From Fragilariopsis cylindrus CCMP1102 (lineage: Eukaryota > Bacillariophyta > Bacillariophyceae > Bacillariales > Bacillariaceae): 64,000 bases of DNA. Location: positions 248,001-312,000 of the forward strand of contig FMBT01000321.1 of the NCBI GenBank assembly GCA_900095095.1. The letters run 5' to 3'. Under the pieces are notes generated by a model. The model ran no database searches. It saw only the letters and a program-made list of their open reading frames with translations, and was not told the origin of the DNA. Of this stretch, positions 10,877 to 22,610 are shown in pieces. The position numbers and the translations under genes are program-made. Position 1 is the stretch's first letter; the number at the start of each line of letters is the position of its first letter.

Positions 10877-11579
10877 GATTGAAAATTTTGTTCTTTGTAT
10901 GAAGATTTGCTATTACCACAGAAGAAGTGTTGGGGTATAGGTAAAGGTTATGTTATATACGAAGGTACTACAGTATACACGAATGGTTAAAGGGTGGGGG
11001 ATATTGGCGCCTCGTTTCGGGTTGTGGGTCTGGTTCTTGTTGTTTAAAATATAAGGGTATGCTTGTGCTTGTGTGAAGACAGGTAGGGCGTGTTAGATGA
11101 TAACAATATTTATAAAATAACAGTTGAAACTCCTTTTTCTACGCATGAGTATGGGTCAACGTTATTAGTATGACATGTGCGATACGGTATGTATGCAACC
11201 AGAGAAATCGGAACCACAGAGACATACAAGGAAAAACCTGAAAACCCACGCTCTGCTCATAATGGAACCATCTCAAAGGGCGGCTCGCTTAGTATTATTG
11301 GTTCAACGTTCGGTGGCTCCACGATTTGGACTTCTCACGAAAACCTCGAATTGGATGCTTTAGTTTGTAAAATGTGGTATGCAATCTCGCTCGCCCATCA
11401 CTTTGGAGTGTCAATCGTGGGAAATAGGGCTAAGTCTGTCTTGCTGTGGGTCAAAATGCATATCCTTTAATTAAATTTGTTCGAGGGGCAAAATGCATAT
11501 GATGTGTACGACATAATTTAAATTTGTTCGGAATGCACCAGCAACATTCAACTCGTCCGTGTAGTACACTGTCAGTACC
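10877..11579. other. upstream region with short unassigned ORFs
   Basis: Two overlapping short frames (11175-11363 and 11177-11470) have fairly normal composition, for example GSLSIIGSTFGGSTIWTS, but no recognisable family and no clear start. They could be a decayed gene or exons of the following ORF. The left part should hold the promoter of the EF-hand-like gene. Confidence 0.35.
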
Positions 11580-12170
11580 ATGGGTCCTCTTGCTTTGACA
11601 AGTGCAGCAGCATTTTACCCGTCGATAGCGGCATGTTCAGCACACACCGTGCTCACATCTCCTCCCGTCGTAGGAGCGGCTGCTTACTGGGTTGGAGCCA
11701 ACGCTTTATATCTTGCTCGGCGATCTCATCTACGGCAAATGTCAATGACACGACTTTTTAAAATTCGAACTACTCGGGAACATGGAGTTTCTTGGCCACT
11801 GTATGTCACTATCATTCTTGTCTGGCAAGCTTTCGTGTTAGTTTTCCCGTTGGCTGAATCTGCCGCCTATTCATTTCGCCGGGTAAGCTTTTTCTACTCC
11901 TACCCACGGGCAAATGGGTGTGGAATAATTCTGGAGCCGTGCGACGTACAGCATTTGGGTCAGTCACAACGAGCCAAGCATCAAATTCGAATGGATTGGC
12001 ATCGTTTTTCTGTAAATATTGGAAATGTTGGTAGAGAAGGATATCGTCATCCACCCTCCATACAGCGCAACTTGCCACATTTGGATATTCCTCAAAAGGG
12101 AATGAAACACTGGCCTTGGCGCCGTAGAAAAATATATATGAATCCGAAGGGAGGGACTAAAGTAGATTGA
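11580..12170 (+). CDS. hypothetical membrane protein, GC-richer than neighbours
   Basis: A 196-residue frame with an ATG start. The first 100 residues look membrane-associated: a hydrophobic N-terminus (ALTSAAAFYPSIAACS), VVGAAAYWVGANALYL, and PLYVTIILVWQAFVLVFPLAES. A strong donor-like GGGTAAGC occurs at 11880-11887, so the second half may be intron or 3' sequence rather than protein; the basic tail (WPWRRRKIYMNPKGG) is less protein-like. Base use is visibly richer in GC than surrounding genes. I do not recognise the family. It could be a real small membrane protein, one exon of a longer gene, or remnant inserted DNA. Confidence 0.35.
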   Translation: MGPLALTSAAAFYPSIAACSAHTVLTSPPVVGAAAYWVGANALYLARRSHLRQMSMTRLFKIRTTREHGVSWPLYVTIILVWQAFVLVFPLAESAAYSFRRVSFFYSYPRANGCGIILEPCDVQHLGQSQRAKHQIRMDWHRFSVNIGNVGREGYRHPPSIQRNLPHLDIPQKGMKHWPWRRRKIYMNPKGGTKVD

Positions 12171-12874
12171 GGTACCATGCTAGAAAACGAATTCCAAAGC
12201 AAGCTGAAGTGTTTTCGACCTAACGCAACACAATATTGATATGCTAATAAAATAAGGAACGATATTGAATTTTTGTAGTGAGGGAAGAAGGTGTGAGGTG
12301 ATGGCATCTCCTCTCAGAAATAGGAAGGTGGTCTTGAAAAATAGAGTAAAAGAGACGCGATGCGAACGAGAATGTGACATGAATTAGGTGTGCCAGATCC
12401 TACTGTATTTAAAATAAAAAAATAACAATAATAATAGCAAATACATGTCTTTAAAAAGTAGCAGTGGTTTAAAAAGAGACGCGATGCGAACGAGAACGTG
12501 ACATGAAATAGGTGTGCTAGATCCTACTGTATTATGGATAGTTAGACAAAAATGTTTAAAATTAAAAAAATAACAAAAATAATAGCAAATACATGTCTTT
12601 AAAAAGTAGCAGTGGTTTATCATTGCTAGCTTGTAGCTAAATAATTGTTGATAGTAGATCTTTCGCAAATAGTAACGGATGGTAATATGCTCGTTTTGCG
12701 TTTCCAATTAAACGTTGTCGAGAATCTATATATAAGATTTTTACCGGACTTATAACGATAATTGATAGCGATGACATCGACAATAGCCTGTGTGCAAGAT
12801 CTTTTTGGGCACACGCTGGTATAATGCCGCCATCGACAATATTTCAGGTAGACTTTTCGGTAGTGCTACAGTAA
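12171..12874. other. intergenic region with tandem duplication
   Basis: This lies between the hypothetical ORF and the LRR gene 3' end. It contains a partial tandem duplication (listed separately) and otherwise AT-rich sequence with no gene. Confidence 0.6.
12351..12619 (+). repeat. tandem duplication, ~124-bp unit
   Basis: Both copies start AGAGACGCGATGCGAACGAG (12351 and 12475) and end AAAAAGTAGCAGTGGTTTA. Copy 2 carries an extra block of about 23 bp (near 12534-12556). The few other differences suggest a recent origin. Confidence 0.9.
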
Positions 12875-14370
12875 TTACGTACTATGTTTTCGTTTTCGTT
12901 TGACTTCACGATCACTATCCTTGTTATCATCGTAAGATCGAAATCGACGTGCATGATCTTCTGCAAGTAGTAGTGGAATATGATGACGAACTAAATGGAA
13001 CATTCCAGATGAACACCTTTCACGATCCTTCTCTTCCTGTACTTGCCAATCGTAATAGTGATTAATTTCGTATGACTTTTTGTACGCCCTTTCTAGTATT
13101 GTTGGCCATAATGCATGGTTTATGATAGTAGTCGATTCATCATTATTGTTTGAACCACCTGTTGTTATCTCTTCAGCTTCCATTATAAATTTCTTTCCGG
13201 CGTGGTTGATTCGTAAGATATGCTCAACGTCTGGTTCGTACTTTTGGTCCGGTGACAAATCAAGACTTGAAATTCCAAACGCATCAATGATAGTTAGCAA
13301 TGCTACTTTTTCCTTTGGATCATTTGTGACAACCAATGACTTCGACACAGAATTGGATTCCGTGTGCACTTGTAAGACAGGGTTACTACCAAGACCTAAG
13401 CTGCGTAGGTTATTATCACGGAACGTTATAGATCCTGATGATGACGCTAATGATGATATACGCTTGATTCTATCTTCAATACCTCGAAGACTTTTTACAT
13501 CATTCCTATTTATGTTAATCGTGAGAAGTTTAGTAAATCGTTGACGAATTTCAAACATCAATCGTTCCAAATCAATTTCGTTCAGATTACATCGCGCCAT
13601 CTTGATTGTTCTTAGACTGTGTTTGAAAGCAAAACCATCATAATGTTGAAGACAATCTAGGATTCCATCTGATTGTGCTCTTTTTGCTCCAACTAACCAC
13701 AGTTCTTCCAGCTTATTCGAAAATATCTTCAAAAAAGATGACATTGAAGAACCTAATTCTGACTCAAAAATTGTCAATTTTTCAACTGAAGGAAGATGCA
13801 GTCCAGCTGGAATGATTTCAAATATGGTATCGAAACAACAACTGAAATCAATTTGTTTCAATTTCGGTAAGTTACCCAACTCAATTGGAATATGTATACA
13901 TTGATGCAACTCAATACGTTCAAGGCTTTGAAGGCATTCGATAATACGTGGCAGGGCGAAAGGGATGCACTCTGAATTGTGATCCCAACATTTCAGACAC
14001 AAAGATGTAATCCTGCCAGTTTTGGGATCAATCTTAATGTTGGATCTCAAATCAACATGATCTTGGGGTCTATAGAATACCAATCCTCGTGCTCCCTACC
14101 GTTCCACTCTAATTCATCTAAAACGGGTAAATACCAGTCTAATATACCTGCCTTATACATCAAGAAAAACAATATGCATTTATCTTCCCCATTCATATTG
14201 TCTGGGAGGTACCCCACGAACTCATAACCTCTCTCGTCGACGAGGCTTTTTGCTTCCGCCAGTATTTCATCAAATGTATGCATATTGTATCTTGCTTCTG
14301 CTTCGTGAAATGAAATGATCAATTTGATCAATTCTACTCGATTTTCTGCTTTCGCCAGTATTTCATCCAT
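12875..14370 (-). CDS. leucine-rich-repeat protein, frame broken once
   Basis: Two minus-strand frames belong together: 14370-14047 (MDEILAKAENRVELIK...) and 14083-12875. The second contains leucine-rich repeats of the form LQSLERIELHQC, LPKLKQIDFSCCF, LPSVEKLTIFESEL, KLEELWLVGAK and SLRTIKMARCNLNEI over roughly its residues 45-200. After that come a linker and a basic C-terminus (KRKRKHST) that could be a nuclear signal. The join at about 14050-14085 needs one added base. The N-terminal helical segment EARYNMHTFDEILAEAK repeats EARYKIQTMDEILAKAE encoded just upstream. Many similar LRR proteins without known function occur in diatoms. Whether this copy is functional depends on whether the frame break is real. 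Confidence 0.65.
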
Positions 14371-14420
14371 TGTTTGTATTTTGTATCTTGCTTCTACTTC
14401 GTGAGATGAAATGGTCAGTT
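14245..14420 (-). repeat. ~93-bp tandem repeat at the 5' end of the LRR gene
   Basis: A segment encoding F/HEAEARY-MHT/IQT-DEILA-A occurs at about 14258-14310 and again at about 14351-14405 with moderate divergence. The upstream copy partly lies outside the open frame. Confidence 0.7.
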
Positions 14421-15387
14421 CTGCTCGTTAGATTTAGTCACCACTACCGTAATCAGGCAATCTTTATGACTCTTGCTAGTTTTCGGATAGCCGTAGAAAC
14501 AAAAAAGAATGTTGATGTGTACTTTCTTGCTTTTATTTATGATTTTTAATTTTGTTGATGATGTGCATACAGTTAGCTACTCTCCCAAAGCGCGCTTTTG
14601 TGCTATTGGCGCGACAAAATTTGCGCGAAGTGAAATACACCTCCTTTCTTGTGAAGAGAAGATGTAAAGCAAACTGTCTGTCAATTTGGGCAGTCATGCC
14701 ACCCTAAACCAGTACATGCTGGTTCAGAAATACGAATGCGGGAGCTAGAGAAAGAGAAAGCTTGAGCTTATAGAATCAATCAACATTGACTTGATCAATA
14801 TCACAGACCCTCAATTAACTGGTGCTGATGGGTGTTCTGAAGGGGGACACTCATCCCCATTATCATGAACTAGTTAGTTTGGCTGGTATCAGACTGACCC
14901 ATTATTGAGATCCAATGAGTTGCCACAGTTGCAAGGAAATGTAAGGTATGAAAGAAGGAGGTTATTTTGGCATGTAGATGTAACATGATGATTTCACTTT
15001 TTATTTTGTTTGAATCCTTGTAGGATTATCAAAGTAGATTATCAAAGTAAGTTTTGGCATGCTACTGCTATCTACATTTCAATAATGGTTGAATATATCT
15101 TCATCTTGAACCATGTGCAGCAACAAAATAACGACAAAGAATCTGTACCCAGTGGAATGGAAAACATTTTATCGATTTTATTTTAAAAAAAAATTACATC
15201 TTTGAATTGGCATGATGGTCGGTGATGTGACAAATACGATTAATAAACGAAGTTGCATTCTTAGTTCCTATTTTGAATTCATCTACCTAAATACATATAT
15301 GTATACGATACTATTATTTTATGTCATTATTGTTGCTAGCTGATTTTTTACCTATTTTAGATGTTGATTGGTATTTCAAATAATGAA
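14371..15387. other. intergenic region, LRR promoter side
   Basis: No credible ORF is present. It should include the LRR promoter (minus strand, left end) and the 3' flank of the aldo/keto reductase on the right. Confidence 0.5.
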
Positions 15388-15623
15388 TGAATCTGGACAA
15401 AACCAGCTGATGAAAATAATGTTGGATTATCATCTGATTTGATTATAGTAGTTAATTTATTCATTTCTTCTCCTGTTAATGAACATCTGAACGTAATTTC
15501 ACAAACTAAATGAATCTGGACAACCAGCTGATGAAAATAATGTTGGATTATCATCTGATTTGAGTATATTAGTTAATTTATTCATTTCTTCTCCTGTTAA
15601 TGACCAATCAAATACATCTGAAC
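15388..15623 (-). repeat. tandem duplication of an aldo/keto reductase 3' end
   Basis: The sequence encoding the last part of the reductase (LTGEEMNKLT..KSDDNPTLFSSAG) occurs at 15511-15623, in the gene, and again at 15388-15492, beyond the stop at 15499. The downstream copy is about 105 bp long with a few substitutions and a 2-bp difference. Confidence 0.85.
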
Positions 15624-16738
15624 GTAGTTTTATACTTGATTCACATTCATTACTACTACTTGCAGAACAAATACTTTTACCTAGTCCATAATCTAATGTT
15701 GGTCGGACGCTAACAGCAGCACCGGATTGGATGACCCATCGTAATGCAACTTCTTCTGGTGTACGCGATGAATCACCATGATTCTTAAAATTATATATAT
15801 TGTTGGTTCCATCACCAATTGTTTTAGTAGTGGATTACTTAATAATTCAATTGATTTATTTGCTTCTGGTTCACCAAATGCACCATATGCAAATGTTTTG
15901 ATTTTATATCGATCACAATAGTCACGTAATTTATATCCACGTAACAGTTCACTACCACTTAACATACTTGTTCCAGATGATGTCATACCAACATGTAAAT
16001 AATAGTAATTTATAGCAGGTTTAATTTTACAGGACTTGAGTAAACAACGTAATGATTCTTCACAGTAGTTAACAACACCAATTGATTTTGTTTGACCCGT
16101 CAGGAGTGCATTTTCTAATACAGCCCATTGGGATTTCATTACTTCACAATCTGGACTATCACGTAACATTAACATATCCACATAATTTGTATTCAATGCC
16201 TGTAAGTCCTCATCAATTTGTTTTTGTACTTCGATTGCAGCATTTTCTGGTGATGTTCCTGGTTTTGGTTTCCGAATTTTTGTATTTAAAAACAATTTTG
16301 ATCGATCTATTTACCAAGTTTCATAAATTGTGATACACCGTCACGTTCCTTTCCTGGATGAAAATCAAAATGTGTAAAGCCATATTGTACAGCAATTGTA
16401 CAGGCTCTAACAGTATCGTCTGCTGATAATCCTACAGTATTTAATGCCATGGTAGGAAATTGTACTTGATTATTTTTTGGTCCAATTGTCCATGTTGGGA
16501 ATACTTTTTTTGTAATACTTGTGCTTGTTGTGCTTGAAGTTGAGGTTGGTTCTGCAGCCATCGCTACATTGTTATTGTTGGACGACGAATATGAGTTGAA
16601 AAGAAGTGACGATGATACGATCCCTCCCACTCCGATCAGAGCTTTTCGACGGTCGACTAGACTAAAATTAACCTCGTCGTCGTCGTCCAAGTCGTTGTTG
16701 TTGTTATTGTTGTCCTTCTTGGAAGAAAGAATAAGCAT
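15499..16738 (-). CDS. aldo/keto reductase-like protein with twin-Arg leader, frame broken twice
   Basis: The first ATG is at 16738 (MLILSSKKD). After an acidic stretch comes VDRRKALIGVGGIVSSSLLF, a twin-arginine type hydrophobic segment as found before thylakoid-lumen proteins; without a visible plastid leader the destination is inferred. The barrel follows: FPTMALNTVGL, FDFHPGKERDGVSQF, LFLNTKIRKPKPGT, YVDMLMLRDSP, IGVVNYCEESL, TPEEVALRWVIQSGAAVSVRP and a C-terminus ending DDNPTLFSSAGCPDSFSL. The Tyr and His of classical AKRs are not in standard context (FDFHPG; MLRDS), so this is a divergent member and may not be a normal reductase. One base seems missing at about 16300-16312 and another at about 15815-15835. 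It is either a pseudogene or affected by consensus error. Confidence 0.65.
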
Positions 16739-17398
16739 CGTCGTTCTACTTGTACGTGACGATTGAATCACCGACAATGACGACGACGACCGACGGACAA
16801 TAATGAGGACGGTATTATTAAGCCGAAATTACCTGTACTAAAACAAGAGGAGGGCGAGATCATCATCAACATCATTGTCGTGACGAGTGTAGTAGTAGTA
16901 TTGCCGTCTGCCATTGCCACTGCCACAACCAGTAACGGTTGGAAGGAAATCGCTAGTCATTTAATAATTGCTTTTTATAAAAACCAAGATTTAGGAATTG
17001 AATTAATAATTGCACTACAGTTGTAATATAGAAATCGGGTACGCACTGTGGGAGCTAGGCAGCAATAGATCTAATGCATATTATTATACTAATATATTAT
17101 GATTTAATGTTTTTAAGTAGAAGTAGGACTTACGGTACAAGTGCGAGTTCTGGTTGTTGGATATGATGTAATGTGTTGTTGAATGAAGCGAGAAAAAAGA
17201 TACATTAACACATCCGTGACTGACTTATGCAATGCGGGATTAAGCGTGTGTGGTCCTGTAGAGAGGGGGTAGTGGTAAAATAAATAAGCAAAACATAATT
17301 TTTAATTGGTGTTTGTCTTGGTATGAAATTATGTGAAATAAAAAATTAATGTGAAAACAACAATACAACGCAACGCAAATGCACCATCGCGCATTGCC

Positions 17399-17432
<34 letters not shown>

Positions 17433-17490
17433 TAACAAACCTTTTCCGTACTGAGCTGTACCAAGATAAACATTCGCGGCATACATAATA
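16739..17490. promoter_or_regulatory. divergent promoter region, AKR-like / MYND genes
   Basis: The 750-bp region between divergent start codons contains a (CA)n microsatellite at 17400-17430, just upstream of the MYND gene ATG. No specific factor site is recognised. Confidence 0.45.
17400..17430 (+). repeat. (CA)15 microsatellite
   Basis: An uninterrupted CA dinucleotide tract lies about 60 bp upstream of the ATG at 17491, probably in the 5' untranslated region. Confidence 0.95.
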
Positions 17491-18875
17491 ATGGCAACGT
17501 ACGAAGACCTCCTTGCAATTGCCCGCAACAACAGACCCGAAGCTGATACTAGTGTTAGTATACCATTGATTCGGAATATTGATGGTATGTGTTACATGCG
17601 TCCATGGAATTCGCCACGATGGATGACCTTCACTGCCAGCATGGCATTGATGAGTAAGTATAAAGTTACCCTGCCACCATCCACAATCAATTTACTGAAA
17701 ACTGTTATGACAAAATCCACAGAACCTATGACTTTTCGATTAATTGCATCGTGTTTTCTTCACACCGCCGATAAAAGTCCTCAAGAAGACGGACGTGGTA
17801 TTCATTTTTATTTGAACGAAGCTTTAAAATTTTATGACTTAACAACACCTCGTGAAAGAGAACGTACTGTTGAAATAATGGATTATTCTGGACGGGGGGG
17901 GGGGAAATGCAAGCGAAGGTTGGAGATGAATTGGACAAATATAAGAAACAAATTGAAGCACAAATTGAGGCTGATCTGACTATTCAAAGAGATCCTCTAC
18001 AGTATATGAAGGATGCAGGGGCAAAAGCTGGTATACAAGATGCATTTACTGAGGATTTATTTAAGTTCATACAGCGACCTGAGGTAATTGGAGGTTTGAT
18101 AGACACTCTAGAATCCTGCCCAGAAATTAATCCGACCACTATTGAAAAAGTGAAAACTTTACCAGAAGAAAAGGATTTTGCTATGTATATCCGCAAAGAT
18201 GATGAGAAACAATCCTCCTCTATACCAAATAGTAACTCATCAGTATCTGAGAAATTCAAGACTTACCGGGTGCTCACAATAGATATGAAAAGACTAGAGC
18301 ACTTAATAGAAAATAATAAGAAGCAATACTCGGCTTTCGATCAAATTCAAGTGACAAGAGTGGAATACGAGAAAAAGGAAGAGGATGTTCTCCCTTATAT
18401 TTTTGCACTAGCTTGTCTGCGTCCTTTCCTCGGACTTCCGGGGTCGAGTAAACGAATCCCATTTCGACCGGGAAAACTTCTTTTGATTGATAATGAAGTT
18501 GCAAATAATCCTGGAATCAAACTAATAGTACTAATGATGGGATGTTCTGATGTTCAGTCCATTTCACCTGATCTTGCCAAGATTGTTAATGATAATATGG
18601 TAAAGATACAAATGAATTCTGGGAAGAATATGTATGGTGATGACAAAGATCTTGGAGAAAAGGCATGTCCTACTATTAATGCAGCTTTGAATGGGTATGT
18701 TTGTTTGAATTGTAAAAAGGCAGATATGGACATAATGCAATGTGCATGCAAGAAGGCATACTTTTGTTCCAAAGAATGTCAAACGACGAATTGGCCTTCG
18801 CATAAGAAGGAGCATAAAAGGATCATGACAAAAAAAGCTAAGAAGGAAGGAACGTATACAGGGAAACGTAAATAA
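17491..18875 (+). CDS. MYND-type zinc-finger protein, frame broken at poly-G
   Basis: The N-terminal frame (17491 onward, MATYEDLLAIARNNRPEAD...) passes into the C-terminal frame at an 11-base G tract, 17894-17904. Twelve Gs would give a continuous protein of about 460 residues. The C-terminus carries a MYND finger: CLNCKKADMDIMQC.CKKAYFCSKECQ..NWPSHKKEHK, with the expected Cys pairs and terminal Cys/His spacing, followed by a Lys-rich tail. MYND fingers bind proline-rich peptides and recruit partners. No SET domain is present, so a methyltransferase role is not indicated. The middle (VLPYIFALACLRPFLGLPG, FRPGKLLLIDNEVANNPGIK) is unrecognised. The homopolymer location makes a sequencing slip the simplest explanation. 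Confidence 0.8.
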
Positions 18876-19482
18876 TTTAATCTGAGAATATCTATTTTTG
18901 TACTATATAACTATACATGGGACGGAAAAGAGAAGAAATCTTGAGTACGGTCGGAAAGAAAACCACATCGGTTATTTTTCCTTTAATATGTATATATATA
19001 TATAGTAGATCGACTACAGTATTCAATGCAGATTCAATTTAAATATAGGGCTATTAACTTCAATCTTTTTTCTTTAAAAATCATTCGCGTGGATTGTTAG
19101 TCATGCGGGATTAAAACGATAAAATATTATTGGATCTTCTGAAATCTTGTCACAAAGCAACATTTCACACGCAACCGCGACGGCACATCCAAAGCAGACA
19201 GACACCAATTCTATAAATCACAACAAACAAACAAGTCGCATATTGATCATTCGATTCCAATCGCCGCCGCCTCTCTCTCTCTGTCTCTCTCTGTCTCACG
19301 TATAATATTAAGAGAATCTATCTATTGTGACTCTCAAGACATAGCAAGAAACAGACAGGTAGCCTACTTGTATTGGTAGCGAAGTTTTATATTAGTTTTG
19401 CGAAAAAGAAATACTTTACAAGTACTGTAATCAGCGACAAAAAAACAAAGCAACAAACAGCAACAAACAAACAAACAGACGA
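18876..19482. other. intergenic region with CT-rich stretch
   Basis: No gene is seen. A CTCTCT/GTCTCT tract lies at about 19269-19300 and a CAAACAAA-rich leader precedes the next ATG. It holds the 3' flank of the MYND gene and the promoter of the membrane-protein gene. Confidence 0.5.
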
Positions 19483-21120
19483 ATGCTTTCCTTTCGTTTT
19501 TTGAATCGTCATTTAGTTGATAAATATCCATATCAGAGAGATGATGTATGTTATCTTAATCCAGATATTATATGTAAAGATCTACCACCGAATCGATTAC
19601 GATTTCTTGGTACATGGTGAGTGAGTTTAACAAATACTGTACACGTACACATATATGTACCGATACGAAGTATTGTATGTGTTTCTTTGACTGATCTGAC
19701 CTGATTTGATTTGATTTGTCTTGTTTTTGTCTCTATTCCTACTAAATTGCATTCTAAATTTTCAAGGTATTTGACACCGGAACGTCATTTTCAAGAATGG
19801 ATTAGTATTGTCTTTATTGGGATATTCATATTAATATTTCTTCGTCAGTTTGGACAACAACAACAACAATCGTCGTCGTCGTCAACAGCAACAAGCACAC
19901 AATCCGATAATAGAAAGCAGCAGCACCCTTATTATTATTTACAATCAAAATTATGGATGAAAATTTCCAATCTATTATTTTATCCATATGTTGCATATAC
20001 AAAATTGTCATGGGATAATTCAAATTATGCAGGTAGATGGTTACTATTTTTAGGTATGCCTGTTGGATCTATGTGGTTACTATCATTCTACTTTAACTTC
20101 TTAATAACTTATCATACTCCTGTTGGTGGAAGCAGGAGTACTGATAAAAGACGACAACAACAAACTCTGCTGCGACGACGACGATCAGCAGTAGTAGCAT
20201 ATACTGTAATACAACTAGTATGGATATCATTATTCCATGTTTATTTCCTGTCTTTATTGAGTTATACCATGGTTCATTCAGGATAATAAACAATACGTTC
20301 GTGGTACGAATGCGGCACTACTAAGACTATGTGGGAAAATACTATGAATTATCCTATTTTTGTCATACATTATATTTATTTTTGGTACCTATGTATTATG
20401 TATTAATTGGAGAATTATCAATAATGTTTCCATTGTCATCATCCTCGTCATCGACCAATAACAGCATTAACAGCAACAAAATAAATACCAAAATGAAATA
20501 TGTTGCATCAATAATTCTTATGTAATGAAACAACAAGTCATTGGTACAACAATTATATCATTATATTATTTTGGTATAGTTACACCGTCCTCAATTATTG
20601 CTGGATTGAATGTGAACTTCTATTGGTACCATGTATGTTCATGGTAGTTACAATGCTAACTTTCGTTTACAGTATATCCTTGATTGGTTTGTACAAGGAT
20701 GTAAAATACGATTCTTTTTATGTGGTATTGAATTAGTTAGAACTGTTTTGGTTGGTATTGGTTTGATAAATAATAATGATGATAATAATAATAATATAGA
20801 CAATCATGGCAGAAGCGATGTCAGTAATAGTACTACTACTAGTGACGATGATAGTAACGGCAGTAAAAAGGAATAATAGTAATGCAGAGGAAAACCAGGA
20901 ACGTAACCTTAATAAACTATATCTAGTATCTTTCTTTTTTGTCTTTTTCTATAAGATCTTATATTTGTTCTGTTGTAGACTAGTTGTTCCTTGCTGCATA
21001 ATACCAGTAGCGTTGTTTCTGAATCTTGTACAATGTAGCTTGCCGTGGCCCGGGACTGGATCAGTCACGTGGGATACAGAGATGTTCTATTCACTAGTGA
21101 ATAGACAATATCATTGCTAA
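19483..21120 (+). CDS. multi-pass membrane protein, several exons, frame broken
   Basis: Exon 1 (19483-19616) encodes MLSFRFLNRHLVDKYPYQRD...RFLGTW and splices with a consensus donor/acceptor (intron 19617-19766) to YLTPERHFQEWISIVFIGIF. At least six hydrophobic helices follow: WISIVFIGIFILIFL, RWLLFLGMPVGSMWLLSFYFN, AYTVIQLVWISLFHVYFLSLL, LYLFLVPMYYVLIG, IGTTIISLYYFGIVTPS and IRFFLCGIELVRTVLVGIGL. A 40-bp intron at 20633-20672 has GT-AG ends and a GCTAAC branch site. Frame changes near 20284 and 20330-20350 are not explained by obvious introns. The end at 21120 is tentative. The family is not recognised. It may be a broken gene or one affected by consensus errors. Confidence 0.5.
19617..19766 (+). 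other. intron 1 of the membrane-protein gene
   Basis: Donor TG|GTGAGTGAG and acceptor TTTTCAAG. Splicing restores a Trp codon and continues GTWYLTPERHF in frame. Confidence 0.8.
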
Positions 21121-21284
21121 TTCTAACCTAATCTAATAGATCATGATTACATTCTCACACTAGAACCAATCCCTAGCTAACTATGAGTAGCTAGAGACAG
21201 GGCATGGCATAGCTGATCCTGAATCTCTTTACTTTTGATTTCTGTCTGAAGTGCACCAGTACATAATATAGTGTGGTCAACTCT

Positions 21285-21370
21285 TAAGAAGAATGTATGC
21301 ACAATGATGTTGTGGGTACCTCCATTATTCAGAAATCATTTTACTCTAGTTAGAAGATAATAAGTTGTAC
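21285..21370 (-). repeat. dispersed repeat A, copy 1
   Basis: Contains GGGTACCTCCATTATTC and flanking sequence matching, in reverse complement, 61410-61495. The similarity is high over about 85 bp. Confidence 0.8.
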
Positions 21371-22610
21371 TTTTACTGTATTTAAGCATATGATACCTTG
21401 ACTCTAGCTAAAGTGTGTAAAAGTGCATTGTCTCTGTGTCTTCTTGAATCTTGTTGTTGTTTGGGATGGACTTACAATGACCAAAGAAAACTCAATTCTA
21501 GTCTACACCCAGTACTTAACTAACATTCTTTGACCAGATTTACAGCAGAATTTGACGTTGTAGAACCAATTAGATCTTGTTATAGAGTATAGAGTGTATT
21601 TTAGGTATAAACTAAGTATTGTGTGCACAAAAAAGAGGTAGTTATACATGAGACAACAATAACAACAACAACAATAACACCACTAGCCAATTAATCCTAA
21701 CAGATCAATCAATTGAATAGAAAAAACCAGAAGACCATAATGTTTTAATGTGAGGAGAATAATGGCGATGATCATCCACCTAGTGGCACACGGCATAGAG
21801 GTGCTGCTGTTGTTTATTGAGTAGGAGTCGATTTTATAACACACACAAATGCCCAACGGCATGGGGATGCGGCGTTGTTATTTACTTAGTTGAGTTGATT
21901 CTACAAGGACATGATTCAATTCCACTACTTTTAAAAACATGTCAAACATATCTATTGGCAATGCGACCCCTTTCAAGGCTTTTGGGGGAAGCTGCTAGAC
22001 AACAGGTTATTTTTCATAAGTATTTTCACTAAATATTTTAAAAATGGCTCCTGTGGACACTCAGTTTGCACCTCTTTTGTTTTGAATTCAAAAGGTATAG
22101 GGCAATATTATATCTTTGGATGGTAGTTCAGACTGTATGTTGGGCCCAGTTGGGCCCATACAAAGCAATCAGGACTTATTTTAATTGATAAGAAAGCACG
22201 TGCTATTGAAGGGGCTTGCATTCTCTCTCTCTCTCAAGAGGGGGTGAATAAGTCCCTTTTTGAGGGAGATACACCCCATTTAAGAATACACAGGAACCAA
22301 AACACTGTCTCAATATTGAGACAATAACTGGAATGCCATATGGTTGGTTGGTACTGTTCAATACACATCTACTGGTTATGGTGCTTTGAGGGAGGTAGCT
22401 ACCAAAGAAAAGGAAATTGGGAATGGAACTCATAAATTACTACTCAATCAACTCAGTACCAAGCCATTTGTCTTTGCTCTTTGTTCAGACAGTAACTTTA
22501 TGAAGACACTTTCTAGTTTACATTCTCCAACTAATGTACAAGGAATAATACTGAAGAGAAGAAAAATGAACCAAAACACCAGTAACAGAAAAAAGAGACA
22601 GGGAAGAGAT

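Noticed and set aside
14047-14083. A tiny intron at the LRR frame junction (GT...AG of 12 bp)
   Set aside because: Too short to be spliced; a single missing base is simpler.
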